Notes under the pieces: generated by a model
The model's database searches: none
What the model was told of the DNA's origin: nothing
The model's input: the letters and a program-made list of their open reading frames with translations, nothing else
Source: Paracoccus binzhouensis
GTDB lineage: Bacteria > Pseudomonadota > Alphaproteobacteria > Rhodobacterales > Rhodobacteraceae
DNA length: 41,750 nt
Assembly (NCBI RefSeq): GCF_016446475.1
Contig: NZ_JAEHFP010000023.1
Span: forward strand, 1 to 41,750
Reading direction: 5' to 3'
Translations under genes and position numbers: made by a program
In this document: piece by piece, positions 23,472 through 33,645 of the stretch
Numbering within the stretch: the first letter of the stretch is position 1
How the letters are laid out: every line of letters begins with the position of its first letter

Positions 23472-23963
23472 ATGACCTCACCAGCGATCGACGCTGATTT
23501 CCTTCTGCGCCTTGACGAAATCATCGCCGCCCACAAGGGCCGCGAGGGGCCGCTTCTGCCCATCCTGCACGACATCCAGGCCGAATGGGGCCATGTGCCC
23601 GAGGAGGCGCAGCCGCGGCTGGCCGAGGCCTTGGGCATGACCCGGGCCGAGGTCTATGGCGTGGTGAGCTTCTATCACGATTTCCGCGACCATCCGCATG
23701 GCCGGCACGTGCTGCGGCTGTGCCGGGCCGAGGCCTGCCAGTCGATGGGCGCCGATGCCCTGGCCGAGGAGGTGCGCGCCGCGCTGGGGATCGACTGGCA
23801 CGAGACCACGCCGGACGGGCGGCTGACGCTGGAGCCGGTGTTCTGCCTGGGACTTTGCGCCTGCGCGCCCTCGGCGCAGCTGGGCGACAGGCTGCTGGGC
23901 CGGGCGAACCTGGCCAAGGTGCGGCAACTGGTGGCCGAAGCGGGCATGGAGGCGGGCGCATGA
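23472..23963 (+). CDS. fdsG: NAD-dependent formate dehydrogenase, gamma subunit
   Basis: This 163-residue 2Fe-2S electron-transfer subunit is related to NuoE of complex I. The thioredoxin-like fold is marked by GPLLPILHDIQAEWGHVPEEA and MTRAEVYGVVSFYHDF. The cluster ligands are in LCRAEACQSMG and CLGLCACAPSA. It passes electrons within the cytoplasmic FdsABG complex that oxidises formate with NAD+. The ATG at 23472 has a poor ribosome-binding site. It overlaps fdsB by ATGA. The order G-B-A-(fdhD)-D is as in Rhodobacter capsulatus. Confidence 0.93.
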   Translation: MTSPAIDADFLLRLDEIIAAHKGREGPLLPILHDIQAEWGHVPEEAQPRLAEALGMTRAEVYGVVSFYHDFRDHPHGRHVLRLCRAEACQSMGADALAEEVRAALGIDWHETTPDGRLTLEPVFCLGLCACAPSAQLGDRLLGRANLAKVRQLVAEAGMEAGA

Positions 23964-25501
23964 GGGTCTGGGTTCCCCTGGATGCCGCCGCAAGGGCGCT
24001 TGGTGCCGATGCGGTGGCCGAGACGCTGGGGCGCGAGTTCACCGTCACCCGCAACGGCACCCGCGGCATGATCTGGCTCGAGCCGCTGGTCGAGGTCGAG
24101 CGCGACGGCGTGCGTTACGGCTATGGGCCGGTCGGGCCCGGGGATGCGGCCTCGGTCGCCGAGGCGATCCGCACCGGCGGCGAGCATCCGCTGGCCCTGG
24201 GGCCGGTCGAGGAACTGCCCTGGATGAAGGCGCAGAGCCGGCTGACCTTCGCCCGCGTCGGCATGATCGACCCGCTGTCGGTCGAGGAATACGAGGCGCA
24301 TGGCGGCCTGGCCGGCCTGCGCCGCGCCATCGGCATCGGGCCGGAGAAGATCGTCGAGGAGGTCACCGGATCCGGGTTGCGCGGCCGCGGCGGCGCCGGT
24401 TTCCCGACCGGCATCAAGTGGAAGACCGTCGCCGGCGCCAAGGCTCCGCGGAAATACATCGTCTGCAATGCCGACGAGGGCGATTCGGGCAGTTTTGCCG
24501 ACCGCATGCTGATGGAGGGCGATCCACTGGTCCTGATCGAGGGCATGGCGATCGCCGGCATCGCCACGGGCGCGGTGCAGGGCTATGTCTATATCCGCAG
24601 CGAATATCCCGACGCCATCCGGCTGATGGAGGCCGCCATCGGCAAGGCCCGGCAGGCGGGCATCCTGGGCCCGTCGGTGCTGGGATCAGACCATGCCTAT
24701 GACATGGAGGTGCGGGTCGGCGCCGGCGCCTATGTCTGCGGCGAGGAGACCAGTCTGCTCAACAGCCTGGAGGGCAAGCGCGGCGTGGTGCGCGCCAAGC
24801 CGCCGATCCCGGCGCTGGAGGGGTTCCTGGGCCGGCCGACGGTGGTCAACAACGTGATCTCGCTGGCCTCGGTGCCCTGGATCCTGACCCATGGCGGGGC
24901 GGAATACGCCAAGCTGGGCATCGGGCGGTCCAAGGGCACGATCCCGATCCAGATCGCCGGCAACGTGAAATATGGCGGGCTGTTCGAGGCCGCCTTCGGC
25001 ATGAGCCTGCGCCAGATCATCGAGGAGATCGGCGGCGGCACCGCCTCGGGCCGGCCGATCAAGGCGGCGCAGGTGGGCGGGCCGCTTGGTTCCTACATCC
25101 CGCATTGGGATTTCGACGTGCCCTTCGGCTACGAGGAGCTGGCGACGAAGGAGGGCCTGCTGGGCCATGCCGGCATCACCGTCTTCGACGACACCGCCGA
25201 CATGCTGAAGCTGGCGCGCTTCGCCATGGAATTCTGCGCCGTGGAAAGCTGCGGCAAATGCACGCCCTGCCGCATCGGTTCGGTCCGGGGTGTCGAGACC
25301 ATCGACCGCATCGCCCAAGGCGACGAGACGGGGATCCCGATCCTCACCGATCTGTGCAACACCATGAAATGGGGCTCGCTTTGCGCGCTGGGAGGCTTTG
25401 CGCCCTTCCCGGTCATGTCGGCGTTGACCCATTTCCCCGAGGATTTCCGCGGGTGCCGCGAGCCCCGCCCGATCATCAAGAGCCGGGAGGCCGCCGAATG
25501 A
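23960..25501 (+). CDS. fdsB: NAD-dependent formate dehydrogenase, beta subunit
   Basis: This 513-residue NADH/FMN subunit is related to NuoF. A NuoE-like or extra N-terminal domain covers about residues 1-100. FMN and NAD binding are shown by GLRGRGGAGFPTGIKWK, CNADEGDSGSFADRMLMEGD, YIRSEYPDAIRL and GAGAYVCGEETSLLNSLEGK. The 4Fe-4S ligands are C431, C434 and C437 in ESCGKCTPCRIG plus a cysteine about 40 residues later (DLCNTMKWGSLCALGG). It reduces NAD+ with electrons from the alpha subunit. Both ends overlap neighbours by ATGA, which suggests tight translational coupling in the complex. Confidence 0.95.
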   Translation: MRVWVPLDAAARALGADAVAETLGREFTVTRNGTRGMIWLEPLVEVERDGVRYGYGPVGPGDAASVAEAIRTGGEHPLALGPVEELPWMKAQSRLTFARVGMIDPLSVEEYEAHGGLAGLRRAIGIGPEKIVEEVTGSGLRGRGGAGFPTGIKWKTVAGAKAPRKYIVCNADEGDSGSFADRMLMEGDPLVLIEGMAIAGIATGAVQGYVYIRSEYPDAIRLMEAAIGKARQAGILGPSVLGSDHAYDMEVRVGAGAYVCGEETSLLNSLEGKRGVVRAKPPIPALEGFLGRPTVVNNVISLASVPWILTHGGAEYAKLGIGRSKGTIPIQIAGNVKYGGLFEAAFGMSLRQIIEEIGGGTASGRPIKAAQVGGPLGSYIPHWDFDVPFGYEELATKEGLLGHAGITVFDDTADMLKLARFAMEFCAVESCGKCTPCRIGSVRGVETIDRIAQGDETGIPILTDLCNTMKWGSLCALGGFAPFPVMSALTHFPEDFRGCREPRPIIKSREAAE

Positions 25502-28377
25502 AGGATTTCATCATTCCCGACCGCGACATGGGCACGCCCGCGGTCAAGTCCGACATCACCGTGAACCTGCTGGTGGATGGCATCCCGGTCAGCGTGCCGG
25601 CCGGAACCAGCGTCATGCGCGCCGCCGCCGTGGCCGGGATCTCGGTGCCGAAGCTCTGCGCCACCGACCATCTCACCGCCTTCGGCTCATGCCGGCTTTG
25701 CGTGGTGCAGATCGACGGCATGCGCGGCCTGCCGGCATCCTGCACGACGCCGGTGGCCGAGGGCATGGTGGTCCATACCCAGACCGAGGAGGTCGCCCAG
25801 GTCCGCAAGGGGGTGATGGAGCTTTACATCAGCGACCACCCGCTGGACTGCCTGACCTGCGCCGCCAATGGCGATTGCGAGCTGCAGGACATGGCCGGCG
25901 CCGTCGGCCTGCGCGAGGTGCGCTATGAGCCGGGCCAGAACCATTTCGCCCGCCGCGACGCCGAGGGGCCGAACCCGGAATACCGGCCCAAGGACCAGTC
26001 GAACCCCTATTTCACCTTCGACCCGGCGAAGTGCATCGTCTGCAACCGCTGCGTCAGGGCCTGCGAGGAGGTGCAGGGCACCTTCGCGCTGACCATCGAG
26101 GGGCGGGGCTTCGACAGCCGCGTCTCGGCCGGGATGGAATCGGACAGTTTCCTCAGCTCGGATTGCGTCAGCTGCGGCGCCTGCGTGCAGGTCTGCCCGA
26201 CCGCGACGCTGATCGAGAACAGCGTGATCCAGATCGGCACGCCCGAGCATATCGTCAAGACGACCTGCGCCTATTGCGGGGTCGGCTGTTCCTTCGACGC
26301 GCATATGCGCGGCGAGGAGGTGGTGCGCATGGTCCCCAGCAAGGACGGCAAGGCGAACCACGGCCACAGCTGCGTCAAGGGCCGCTTCGCCTGGGGCTAT
26401 GCCACGCATCGCGAGCGCCAGACCCAGCCCATGCTGCGCGAGCGGATCACCGATCCTTGGCGCGTGGTCAGCTGGGACGAGGCGCTGGACTTCGCCGCCA
26501 CCCGGCTGCGCCAGGCGCAACAGGATTTCGGCCCCGACGCCATCGGCGTCATCACCTCGTCGCGCTGCACCAACGAGGAAACCTATCTGGTGCAGAAGCT
26601 GGCCCGCGCGGTCTTTCACAACAACAACACCGATACCTGCGCCCGGGTCTGCCATTCGCCCACCGGCTACGGGCTGAAGACCGCTTTCGGCACCTCGGCC
26701 GGCACGCATGACTTCGATTCGGTCGACGAGACGGATCTGGCGCTGGTCATCGGCGCCAACCCGACCGACGGCCATCCGGTCTTTGCCAGCCGGCTGCGCA
26801 AGCGGCTGCGCGAGGGGGCCGGGTTGATCGTCCTCGATCCGCGGCAGATCGACCTGCTGAAGACCCCGCATATGGGCACGGGGCTGCACCTGCCGCTGCG
26901 GCCCGGCACCAATGTCGCCGTGCTGACCGCCCTGGCGCATGTGATCGTCGCCGAAAGGCTTTATGACGAGGCCTTCATCCGCGAACGCTGCGACTGGGAC
27001 GAGTTCCTGGCCTATGCCGAGTTCCTGCTGGACCCCCGGCATGCGCCCGAGGAGGTCGAGAAGCTGAGCAAGGTGCCGGCCGAGCTGATCCGCAAGGCCG
27101 CCCGCGCCTATGCTGCCGCGCCGCGCGCCAGCATCTATTACGGGCTGGGCGTGACCGAGCATTCGCAAGGCTCGACCACGGTCATGGCCATCGCCAACCT
27201 GGCGATGATGACCGGCAATATCGGCAAGCCCGGCACCGGCGTGAACCCGCTGCGCGGCCAGAACAACGTGCAGGGTTCTTGCGACATGGGCTCGTTCCCC
27301 AACGAATACCCGGGCTATCGCCATGTCTCGGACCCCGAGACGCGGGCGATCTACGAACGCGCCTGGGGCGTCGAGCTGTCGCCCGAGCCTGGCCTGCGCA
27401 TCCCCAACATGTTCGACGAGGCGCTGGCCGGCCGCTTCAAGGGCCTCTACTGCCAGGGCGAGGATATCGTGCAATCCGATCCGGATACCCGGCACGTCAC
27501 CTCGGCGCTGTCGGCCATGGATATCGTGATCGTGCAGGACCTGTTCCTGAACGAGACCTCGAACTATGCGCATGTCTTCCTGCCCGGTTCCAGCTTCCTG
27601 GAAAAGGACGGCACCTTCACCAATGCCGAGCGGCGCATCAACATGGTCCGCCGCGCCATGACGCCCAAGAACGGCTACGAGGACTGGGAGATCACCCAGA
27701 TGCTGGCGAACCGCATGGGCGCGGCCTGGTCCTATACCCACCCGCGCGAGATCATGGCCGAGATCGCGCTGACCACGCCCAGCTTCGCCGGGGTCAGCTA
27801 CGATCTTCTGGACCGCGAGGGCTCGGTGCAATGGCCATGCAACGACAAGGCGCCGCTGGGCACGCCGGTCATGCATATCGACGGCTTCGTGCGCGGCAAG
27901 GGCAAGTTCGTCCATACCGAATATGTCGCGACCGAGGAACGCACCGGGGCGCGCTTCCCGCTCTTGCTGACCACCGGGCGCATCCTGTCGCAATACAATG
28001 TCGGCGCGCAGACCCGGCGGACCGAGAACAGCGTCTGGCACCCCGAGGACATCCTGGAGATCCATCCCTCGGATGCCGAGAACCGCGGCGTCCGGGAAGG
28101 CGATTGGGTGCGCGTGGCCTCGCGTTCGGGTGACACGACCCTGCGGGCGCATATCACCGAACGGGTGGCGCCGGGCGTGGTCTATACCACCTTCCATCAC
28201 CCGACGACCCAGGCCAATGTGGTGACGACGGACAATTCCGACTGGGCCACCAACTGCCCCGAGTTCAAGGTGACGGCCGTGCAGGTCAGCCCCTCGAACG
28301 GCCCCTCGGACTGGCAAGAGGAGTATCGCCATCATTCCGACCTCGCCCGCCGCATCCTGCCCACCGCTGCCGAGTGA
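25498..28377 (+). CDS. fdsA: NAD-dependent formate dehydrogenase, molybdenum-containing alpha subunit
   Basis: This 959-residue catalytic subunit carries a bis-MGD molybdenum cofactor. Domains in order: a 2Fe-2S ferredoxin domain (LCATDHLTAFGSCRLC), the histidine-ligated cluster HPLDCLTCAANGDCELQ, two ferredoxin clusters (CIVCNRCVRACEE and CVSCGACVQVCPT), a 4Fe-4S cluster in CAYCGVGCSFD, then the molybdopterin domains. The Mo ligand is Cys385 in CARVCHSPTGYG, an ordinary TGC codon rather than selenocysteine. EDIVQSDPDTRH, FLNETSNYAHVFLP and the C-terminal YTTFHHPTTQANVVTTDNSD are typical of FDH alpha. It starts by overlapping fdsB and ends 4 bases before fdhD. It is cytoplasmic, with no Tat signal. 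Confidence 0.96.
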   Translation: MKDFIIPDRDMGTPAVKSDITVNLLVDGIPVSVPAGTSVMRAAAVAGISVPKLCATDHLTAFGSCRLCVVQIDGMRGLPASCTTPVAEGMVVHTQTEEVAQVRKGVMELYISDHPLDCLTCAANGDCELQDMAGAVGLREVRYEPGQNHFARRDAEGPNPEYRPKDQSNPYFTFDPAKCIVCNRCVRACEEVQGTFALTIEGRGFDSRVSAGMESDSFLSSDCVSCGACVQVCPTATLIENSVIQIGTPEHIVKTTCAYCGVGCSFDAHMRGEEVVRMVPSKDGKANHGHSCVKGRFAWGYATHRERQTQPMLRERITDPWRVVSWDEALDFAATRLRQAQQDFGPDAIGVITSSRCTNEETYLVQKLARAVFHNNNTDTCARVCHSPTGYGLKTAFGTSAGTHDFDSVDETDLALVIGANPTDGHPVFASRLRKRLREGAGLIVLDPRQIDLLKTPHMGTGLHLPLRPGTNVAVLTALAHVIVAERLYDEAFIRERCDWDEFLAYAEFLLDPRHAPEEVEKLSKVPAELIRKAARAYAAAPRASIYYGLGVTEHSQGSTTVMAIANLAMMTGNIGKPGTGVNPLRGQNNVQGSCDMGSFPNEYPGYRHVSDPETRAIYERAWGVELSPEPGLRIPNMFDEALAGRFKGLYCQGEDIVQSDPDTRHVTSALSAMDIVIVQDLFLNETSNYAHVFLPGSSFLEKDGTFTNAERRINMVRRAMTPKNGYEDWEITQMLANRMGAAWSYTHPREIMAEIALTTPSFAGVSYDLLDREGSVQWPCNDKAPLGTPVMHIDGFVRGKGKFVHTEYVATEERTGARFPLLLTTGRILSQYNVGAQTRRTENSVWHPEDILEIHPSDAENRGVREGDWVRVASRSGDTTLRAHITERVAPGVVYTTFHHPTTQANVVTTDNSDWATNCPEFKVTAVQVSPSNGPSDWQEEYRHHSDLARRILPTAAE

Positions 28378-28381
28378 CGGC

Positions 28382-29200
28382 ATGCGCGACGTGACGGCCG
28401 GCGTGCTGCGCTGGGACGGTGAAGGCCAGGGCGGCGGTGGCTGGCATCCGGTCAAGCCGCCCCCCGCGCCGCAGGAATGCCCGGTGGCCATCGTCATCGA
28501 CGGCATGAGCCAGGCGGTGCTGATGGCGACGCCGCATGACCTGCGCGACTTCGCGCTGGGATTCGCGCTGACCGAGGGGCTGATCGCCGCGCCCGAGGAT
28601 GTCGCGGGCTTCGAGGAGGCCGCGGTCGAGGCCGGCGGCTTCCCGGCGCGCGAGGCGCGGCTGTGGCTGCGCCCGGGCCTTGCCGCCCGGCTGGCCGAGC
28701 GGCGGCGCAGCATGATCGGCCCGGTCGGCTGCGGGCTTTGCGGCGTGGACAGCATCGAAGCAGCGCTGCCCCGGATCGTGCCGGTCGCCTCGGACTGGTC
28801 GATGCCGCCCGGGGAGGTGGCCCGCGCCATGACGGCGCTGGCGAAAGGCCAGGTCCTGCGCCGCCAGACCCCGGCGATCCACGGCGCCGCCTTCTGGGAC
28901 GGCACCCGCGCCGTGACGCGCGAGGATGTCGGCCGCCACAACGCGCTGGACAAGCTGGCCGGGGCCCTGGCCCGGGCCGGGCAATCGGCGGGGCAGGGCG
29001 CTGTCGTCATGTCCTCGCGCCTGTCGGTCGATCTGGTGCAGAAGGCCGCCCGCATCGGCGCGCCGATCCTGATCGGCGCCAGCGCACCGACGGCGCTGGC
29101 GCTGGACTGGGCGGAACGCGCCGGCATCACCCTGATCGCGCGCGCGCGCGACGAAAGCTTCGATCTTTACACCCACCCCCGGCGCATCGCCGGAAGCTGA
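28382..29200 (+). CDS. fdhD: Formate dehydrogenase accessory protein FdhD (FdsC)
   Basis: This 272-residue chaperone is needed for active formate dehydrogenase; homologues transfer sulfur to, or bind and protect, the molybdenum cofactor before insertion. The functional cysteine pair is in GPVGCGLCGVDSIE. Other family blocks are HDLRDFALGFALTEGLI, TPAIHGAAFWDG, VTREDVGRHNALDKLAGAL and SSRLSVDLVQKAARIGAPIL. It starts 4 bases after fdsA and is followed 6 bases later by fdsD. In Rhodobacter capsulatus the equivalent is called FdsC. Confidence 0.94.
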   Translation: MRDVTAGVLRWDGEGQGGGGWHPVKPPPAPQECPVAIVIDGMSQAVLMATPHDLRDFALGFALTEGLIAAPEDVAGFEEAAVEAGGFPAREARLWLRPGLAARLAERRRSMIGPVGCGLCGVDSIEAALPRIVPVASDWSMPPGEVARAMTALAKGQVLRRQTPAIHGAAFWDGTRAVTREDVGRHNALDKLAGALARAGQSAGQGAVVMSSRLSVDLVQKAARIGAPILIGASAPTALALDWAERAGITLIARARDESFDLYTHPRRIAGS

Positions 29201-29206
29201 GGCCCC

Positions 29207-29236
29207 ATGTCCCACGACGATATGTCCCACGACGTT
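29207..29236 (+). repeat. 15-bp tandem duplication at the fdsD start
   Basis: Two adjacent 15-base units, each beginning ATGTCCCACGACG, differ at one base (GAT against GTT at the end). Each contains an in-frame ATG, giving the N-terminus MSHDDMSHD. Confidence 0.8.
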
Positions 29237-29443
29237 TCCAAACTGATCCGCATGGCCACGCAGATGGCGCAGTTCTTCAGCAGTCAGCCCGATCGGCCGG
29301 CACCCGAGGCGGTGGCCGCCCATATCAACGATTGCTGGACGCCGCGCATGCGCCAGGATTTCGTGGCGCAGATCCGCGCCGGGGCCGAGGCCGATCCGGT
29401 GGTGCGCGACGCGGCGGCCTTCGTGCGGCTGCCCGCCGCCTGA
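29207..29443 (+). CDS. fdsD: Formate dehydrogenase delta subunit
   Basis: This 78-residue protein has the FdsD pattern: KLIRMATQMAQFFSSQP, AVAAHINDCWTPRMRQDFVAQI and DPVVRDAAAFVRLP. It is a small partner needed for maturation or stability of the FdsABG complex. Two starts are possible because of the tandem duplication; ATG 29207 or ATG 29222 differ by five residues, and the second matches the usual length better. It closes the fds operon 44 bases before the RNase R gene. Confidence 0.9.
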   Translation: MSHDDMSHDVSKLIRMATQMAQFFSSQPDRPAPEAVAAHINDCWTPRMRQDFVAQIRAGAEADPVVRDAAAFVRLPAA

Positions 29444-29487
29444 TTTTGCCCCTGCCGCCTCGTCCGGCAGCATGCTAGCGTGGCGGC

Positions 29488-31746
29488 ATGGCACAGCTTC
29501 CTTCCCGTCAAGAGATTCTCGACTGGGTGTCCGCCCATCCGGACGCCACCGCGAAACGCGACATCGCAAAAGCCTTCGGCATCAAGGGCGCCGAGCGCAT
29601 CGAGTTGAAGCGGCTGCTGAAGGAGCTTGAGGCCGAAGGGCTGCTGGAACGCCGCCGCCGCCATTATCACGATGCCGAGCGGCTGCCGCCGGTCACCGTG
29701 CTGCAACTCCTGCAGCCCGACCGGGACGGCGACATCTTCGCCAGGCCGCTGGAATGGCAGGGCGAGGGGCCGATGCCGCGCATCCTTTACGCGGCGCTGA
29801 AATCCGATCCCGCCGTCGCGCCGGGCGAGCGCATCCTGGCCCGGCTGATCGAGACCCGGGGCGAGGATCACGACTACCAGGCCCGGCTGATCCGCCGCAT
29901 CGGCACGGTGCAGCACCGGATCGTCGGCATCTTCCGCGCCGCCACCGGCGGGTCGGAGGCGGGCGGCCGCATCCTGCCCATCGACAAGGGCCAGGACAAG
30001 GAATGGCAGGTCCGCCCCGGCGACGTCCATGGCGCGAAAGGCGGCGAACTGGTCGAAGCCGAGCAGGTCGGCCCGCGCGGCCGCTTGGGCCTGCCGATGG
30101 CGCGGATCGTCGAGCGGCTGGGCGACCCTTCGGCGCCCCGGGCCGTCAGCCTGATCGCCATCCACCAGCACGGCATTCCCGACGATTTCCCCGATGAGGC
30201 GATCGCCGAGGCCGACGCCGCCCGCCCTGCCACCATGAAGGGGCGCGAGGATCTGCGTCACCTGCCCTTCATCACCATCGACCCCTCGGATGCGCGCGAC
30301 CGCGACGATGCCGTCGCCGCCGAGACGCATGAGGATGGCGGCGCCACGATCTGGGTCGCCATCGCCGATGTGGCGCATTACGTCCGCCCCGGCTCGGCCC
30401 TGGACCGCGAGGCGCGGAATCGCGGCAATTCCACCTATTTCCCCGACCGGGTGGTGCCGATGCTGCCCGACATCCTGTCGGGCGACCTGTGCTCTCTCCA
30501 CCAGGGCGTGGACCGGCCGGTGATCGCTGTGCGGATGCGGCTGGACGCGCAGGGCAACAAGACCGGCCACAGCTTCCACCGCGGCATGATCCGCTCGGCC
30601 GCGAGTCTGGCCTATGCGCAGGCGCAGGCCGCCGCCGACGGTAACCCGGACGAGCAGGTCGCGCCGCTGGTCGAGCCGGCGATCCGGCCGCTCTGGCACG
30701 CCTACGGGCTGCTCAAGGCCGCGCGGGCGCGCCGCCAGCCGCTGGAGCTGGACCTGCCCGAGCGCAGGATCGTGCTGACCCCGGACGGAAGGGTGAAATC
30801 GGTCAACTTCCGCGAACGCTACGATGCGCACCGGCTGATCGAGGAATTCATGGTGCTGGCCAATGTCGCCGCCGCCGAGGAGCTGGAACGGCTGCGCCGG
30901 CCGCTGCTCTATCGCGTGCACGAGGAGCCGACGGTGGAAAAGCTCGACGCGCTGCGCGAGGTGGCCGAGGCTTCGGGCTTCACCCTGGCCAAGGGGCAGG
31001 TCTTGCAGACCCGGCACCTGAACCGGCTGCTGGAACAGGCCGAGGGCTCGGAATTCGACGAGCTGATCAACATGACGGCGCTGCGCTCGATGCAGCAGGC
31101 CTATTACAACCCCGAGAATTTCGGCCATTTCGGGCTGGCGCTGCGCTCCTATGCGCATTTCACCTCGCCGATCCGGCGCTATTCCGACCTGATCGTGCAC
31201 CGGGCGCTGATCATGGGCCATAAGTGGGGCGATGACGGGCTGTCGGCGCAGGATATCGAGATGCTGTCGGAAACCGCGCAGCATATCTCGGAGACCGAGC
31301 GGCGCTCGATGGCGGCCGAGCGCGACACCACCGACCGCTATCTCGCCGCCTATCTGGCCGACCGGGTGGGGGCCGAGTTCACCGGCCGCATCAGCGGCGT
31401 GCAGAAATTCGGCGCCTTCGTGCGGCTGGACGAGACCGGGGCCGACGGGTTGTTGCCGATCCGCGAGATCGGCCGCGAGTATTTCCACTACGACCCGGAT
31501 GCGCAGGTGCTGATGGGCTCGGAAACGGGTCTGGAGATCGGCATCGGCCAGCGCGTCACCGTGCGGCTGACCGAGGCGGTGCCGCTGACAGGCGGGCTGA
31601 TGCTGGAACTGCTGGAGGTGGAAGGCCGGCCGCTGCCGCGGGGCGCGGGCGGCGGGCGCGGCAAGGGGCCGATGCGCAAGCGCGCCACCCAGGCGCGGCT
31701 GGCCGAGATCAAGCGGGCCCAGAAGCGCCGGCGGGTGCGGCGGTAG
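29488..31746 (+). CDS. rnr: Ribonuclease R
   Basis: This 752-residue 3'-5' exoribonuclease degrades structured RNA. Domains in order: an N-terminal winged helix (IKGAERIELKRLLKELEAEGLL), cold-shock-like RNA-binding domains, the RNB catalytic domain from about residue 250, with the metal-binding aspartates in ITIDPSDARDRDDAV and later AYYNPENFGHFGLALRSYAHFTSPIRRY. An S1 domain (GRISGVQKFGAFVRLDETGADGLLP) and a basic tail (KRAQKRRRVRR) follow. The ATG at 29488 follows a weak ribosome-binding site; a separate promoter in the 44-base gap after fdsD (TTGCCC at 29446) is possible but unconvincing, so read-through from fds is likely. A hairpin and a 21-bp repeat follow. Confidence 0.95.
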   Translation: MAQLPSRQEILDWVSAHPDATAKRDIAKAFGIKGAERIELKRLLKELEAEGLLERRRRHYHDAERLPPVTVLQLLQPDRDGDIFARPLEWQGEGPMPRILYAALKSDPAVAPGERILARLIETRGEDHDYQARLIRRIGTVQHRIVGIFRAATGGSEAGGRILPIDKGQDKEWQVRPGDVHGAKGGELVEAEQVGPRGRLGLPMARIVERLGDPSAPRAVSLIAIHQHGIPDDFPDEAIAEADAARPATMKGREDLRHLPFITIDPSDARDRDDAVAAETHEDGGATIWVAIADVAHYVRPGSALDREARNRGNSTYFPDRVVPMLPDILSGDLCSLHQGVDRPVIAVRMRLDAQGNKTGHSFHRGMIRSAASLAYAQAQAAADGNPDEQVAPLVEPAIRPLWHAYGLLKAARARRQPLELDLPERRIVLTPDGRVKSVNFRERYDAHRLIEEFMVLANVAAAEELERLRRPLLYRVHEEPTVEKLDALREVAEASGFTLAKGQVLQTRHLNRLLEQAEGSEFDELINMTALRSMQQAYYNPENFGHFGLALRSYAHFTSPIRRYSDLIVHRALIMGHKWGDDGLSAQDIEMLSETAQHISETERRSMAAERDTTDRYLAAYLADRVGAEFTGRISGVQKFGAFVRLDETGADGLLPIREIGREYFHYDPDAQVLMGSETGLEIGIGQRVTVRLTEAVPLTGGLMLELLEVEGRPLPRGAGGGRGKGPMRKRATQARLAEIKRAQKRRRVRR

Positions 31747-31756
31747 CGCTGAGAAA

Positions 31757-31771
31757 GGGGGCTTCGCCCCC
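31757..31771 (+). terminator. Hairpin terminator after rnr
   Basis: GGGGG pairs with CCCCC around CTTCG, 10 bases after the stop codon. The 21-bp repeat begins 20 bases later, as after purS. Confidence 0.6.
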
Positions 31772-31791
31772 GCGCGTTCCGCGCTCCCCCA

Positions 31792-31812
31792 GAGTATTTG
31801 GGGAACGAAGAA
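31792..31812 (+). repeat. 21-bp dispersed repeat, subtype A (copy 7)
   Basis: It begins GAGTATTTGGGG and ends AACGAAGAA. It lies in the 3' region of rnr. The bases to the next hairpin (31813-31870) contain nothing else that I can support. Confidence 0.75.
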
Positions 31813-31872
31813 AGCCGGGGCATGGGCCGGGCGGGGGCGGGCCGGGCTCTTGCGGCAAAGGACCAAGCGAAA

Positions 31873-31895
31873 GGGGCGGTCCACCGGACCGCCCC
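31873..31895 (-). terminator. Terminator of pckA
   Basis: A 10-bp perfect stem, GGGGCGGTCC with GGACCGCCCC, closes a 3-base loop 25 bases beyond the pckA stop; on the minus strand TTTCG follows. It can also stop transcription coming from rnr. Confidence 0.75.
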
Positions 31896-31919
31896 CTTGC
31901 ATCATTCCCGTTTCAGGCT

Positions 31920-33518
<1,599 letters not shown>

Positions 33519-33612
33519 GGCACCTGTGCTCCTGCTTGAATTCCGGGCCGACAACCGGCCGTTGCGCGTCCTATAACACGGCATTTCCCCAGCGAAAGCG
33601 GCGTTATGGACA

Positions 33613-33645
33613 GGTTTAGCGCTACCAGGAAAGGTTAGCGCAACC
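33613..33645. promoter_or_regulatory. Two related operator-like boxes between pckA and hprK
   Basis: Box 1, GGTTTAGCGCTACC (33613-33626), contains the perfect palindrome TAGCGCTA; box 2, GGTTAGCGCAACC (33633-33645), has inverted arms GGTT and AACC. Their centres are about 19 bases apart, nearly two turns of the helix. A central CG in a palindrome is typical of LacI-family operators, but the regulator is unknown. From pckA the boxes lie about 40 bases upstream of the putative -10. Confidence 0.45.

Noticed and set aside
26640..26670. Possible selenocysteine codon in the formate dehydrogenase active site
   Set aside because: The Mo ligand position is TGC (cysteine 385); there is no in-frame TGA and no SECIS-like stem is needed.
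25687..29130. 1147-residue open frame on the minus strand across fdsA and fdhD
   Set aside because: Antisense to the formate dehydrogenase genes, with shadow-frame composition and no domain.
29284..31905. 873-residue open frame on the minus strand across rnr
   Set aside because: Antisense to a full-length RNase R with no motif of its own.
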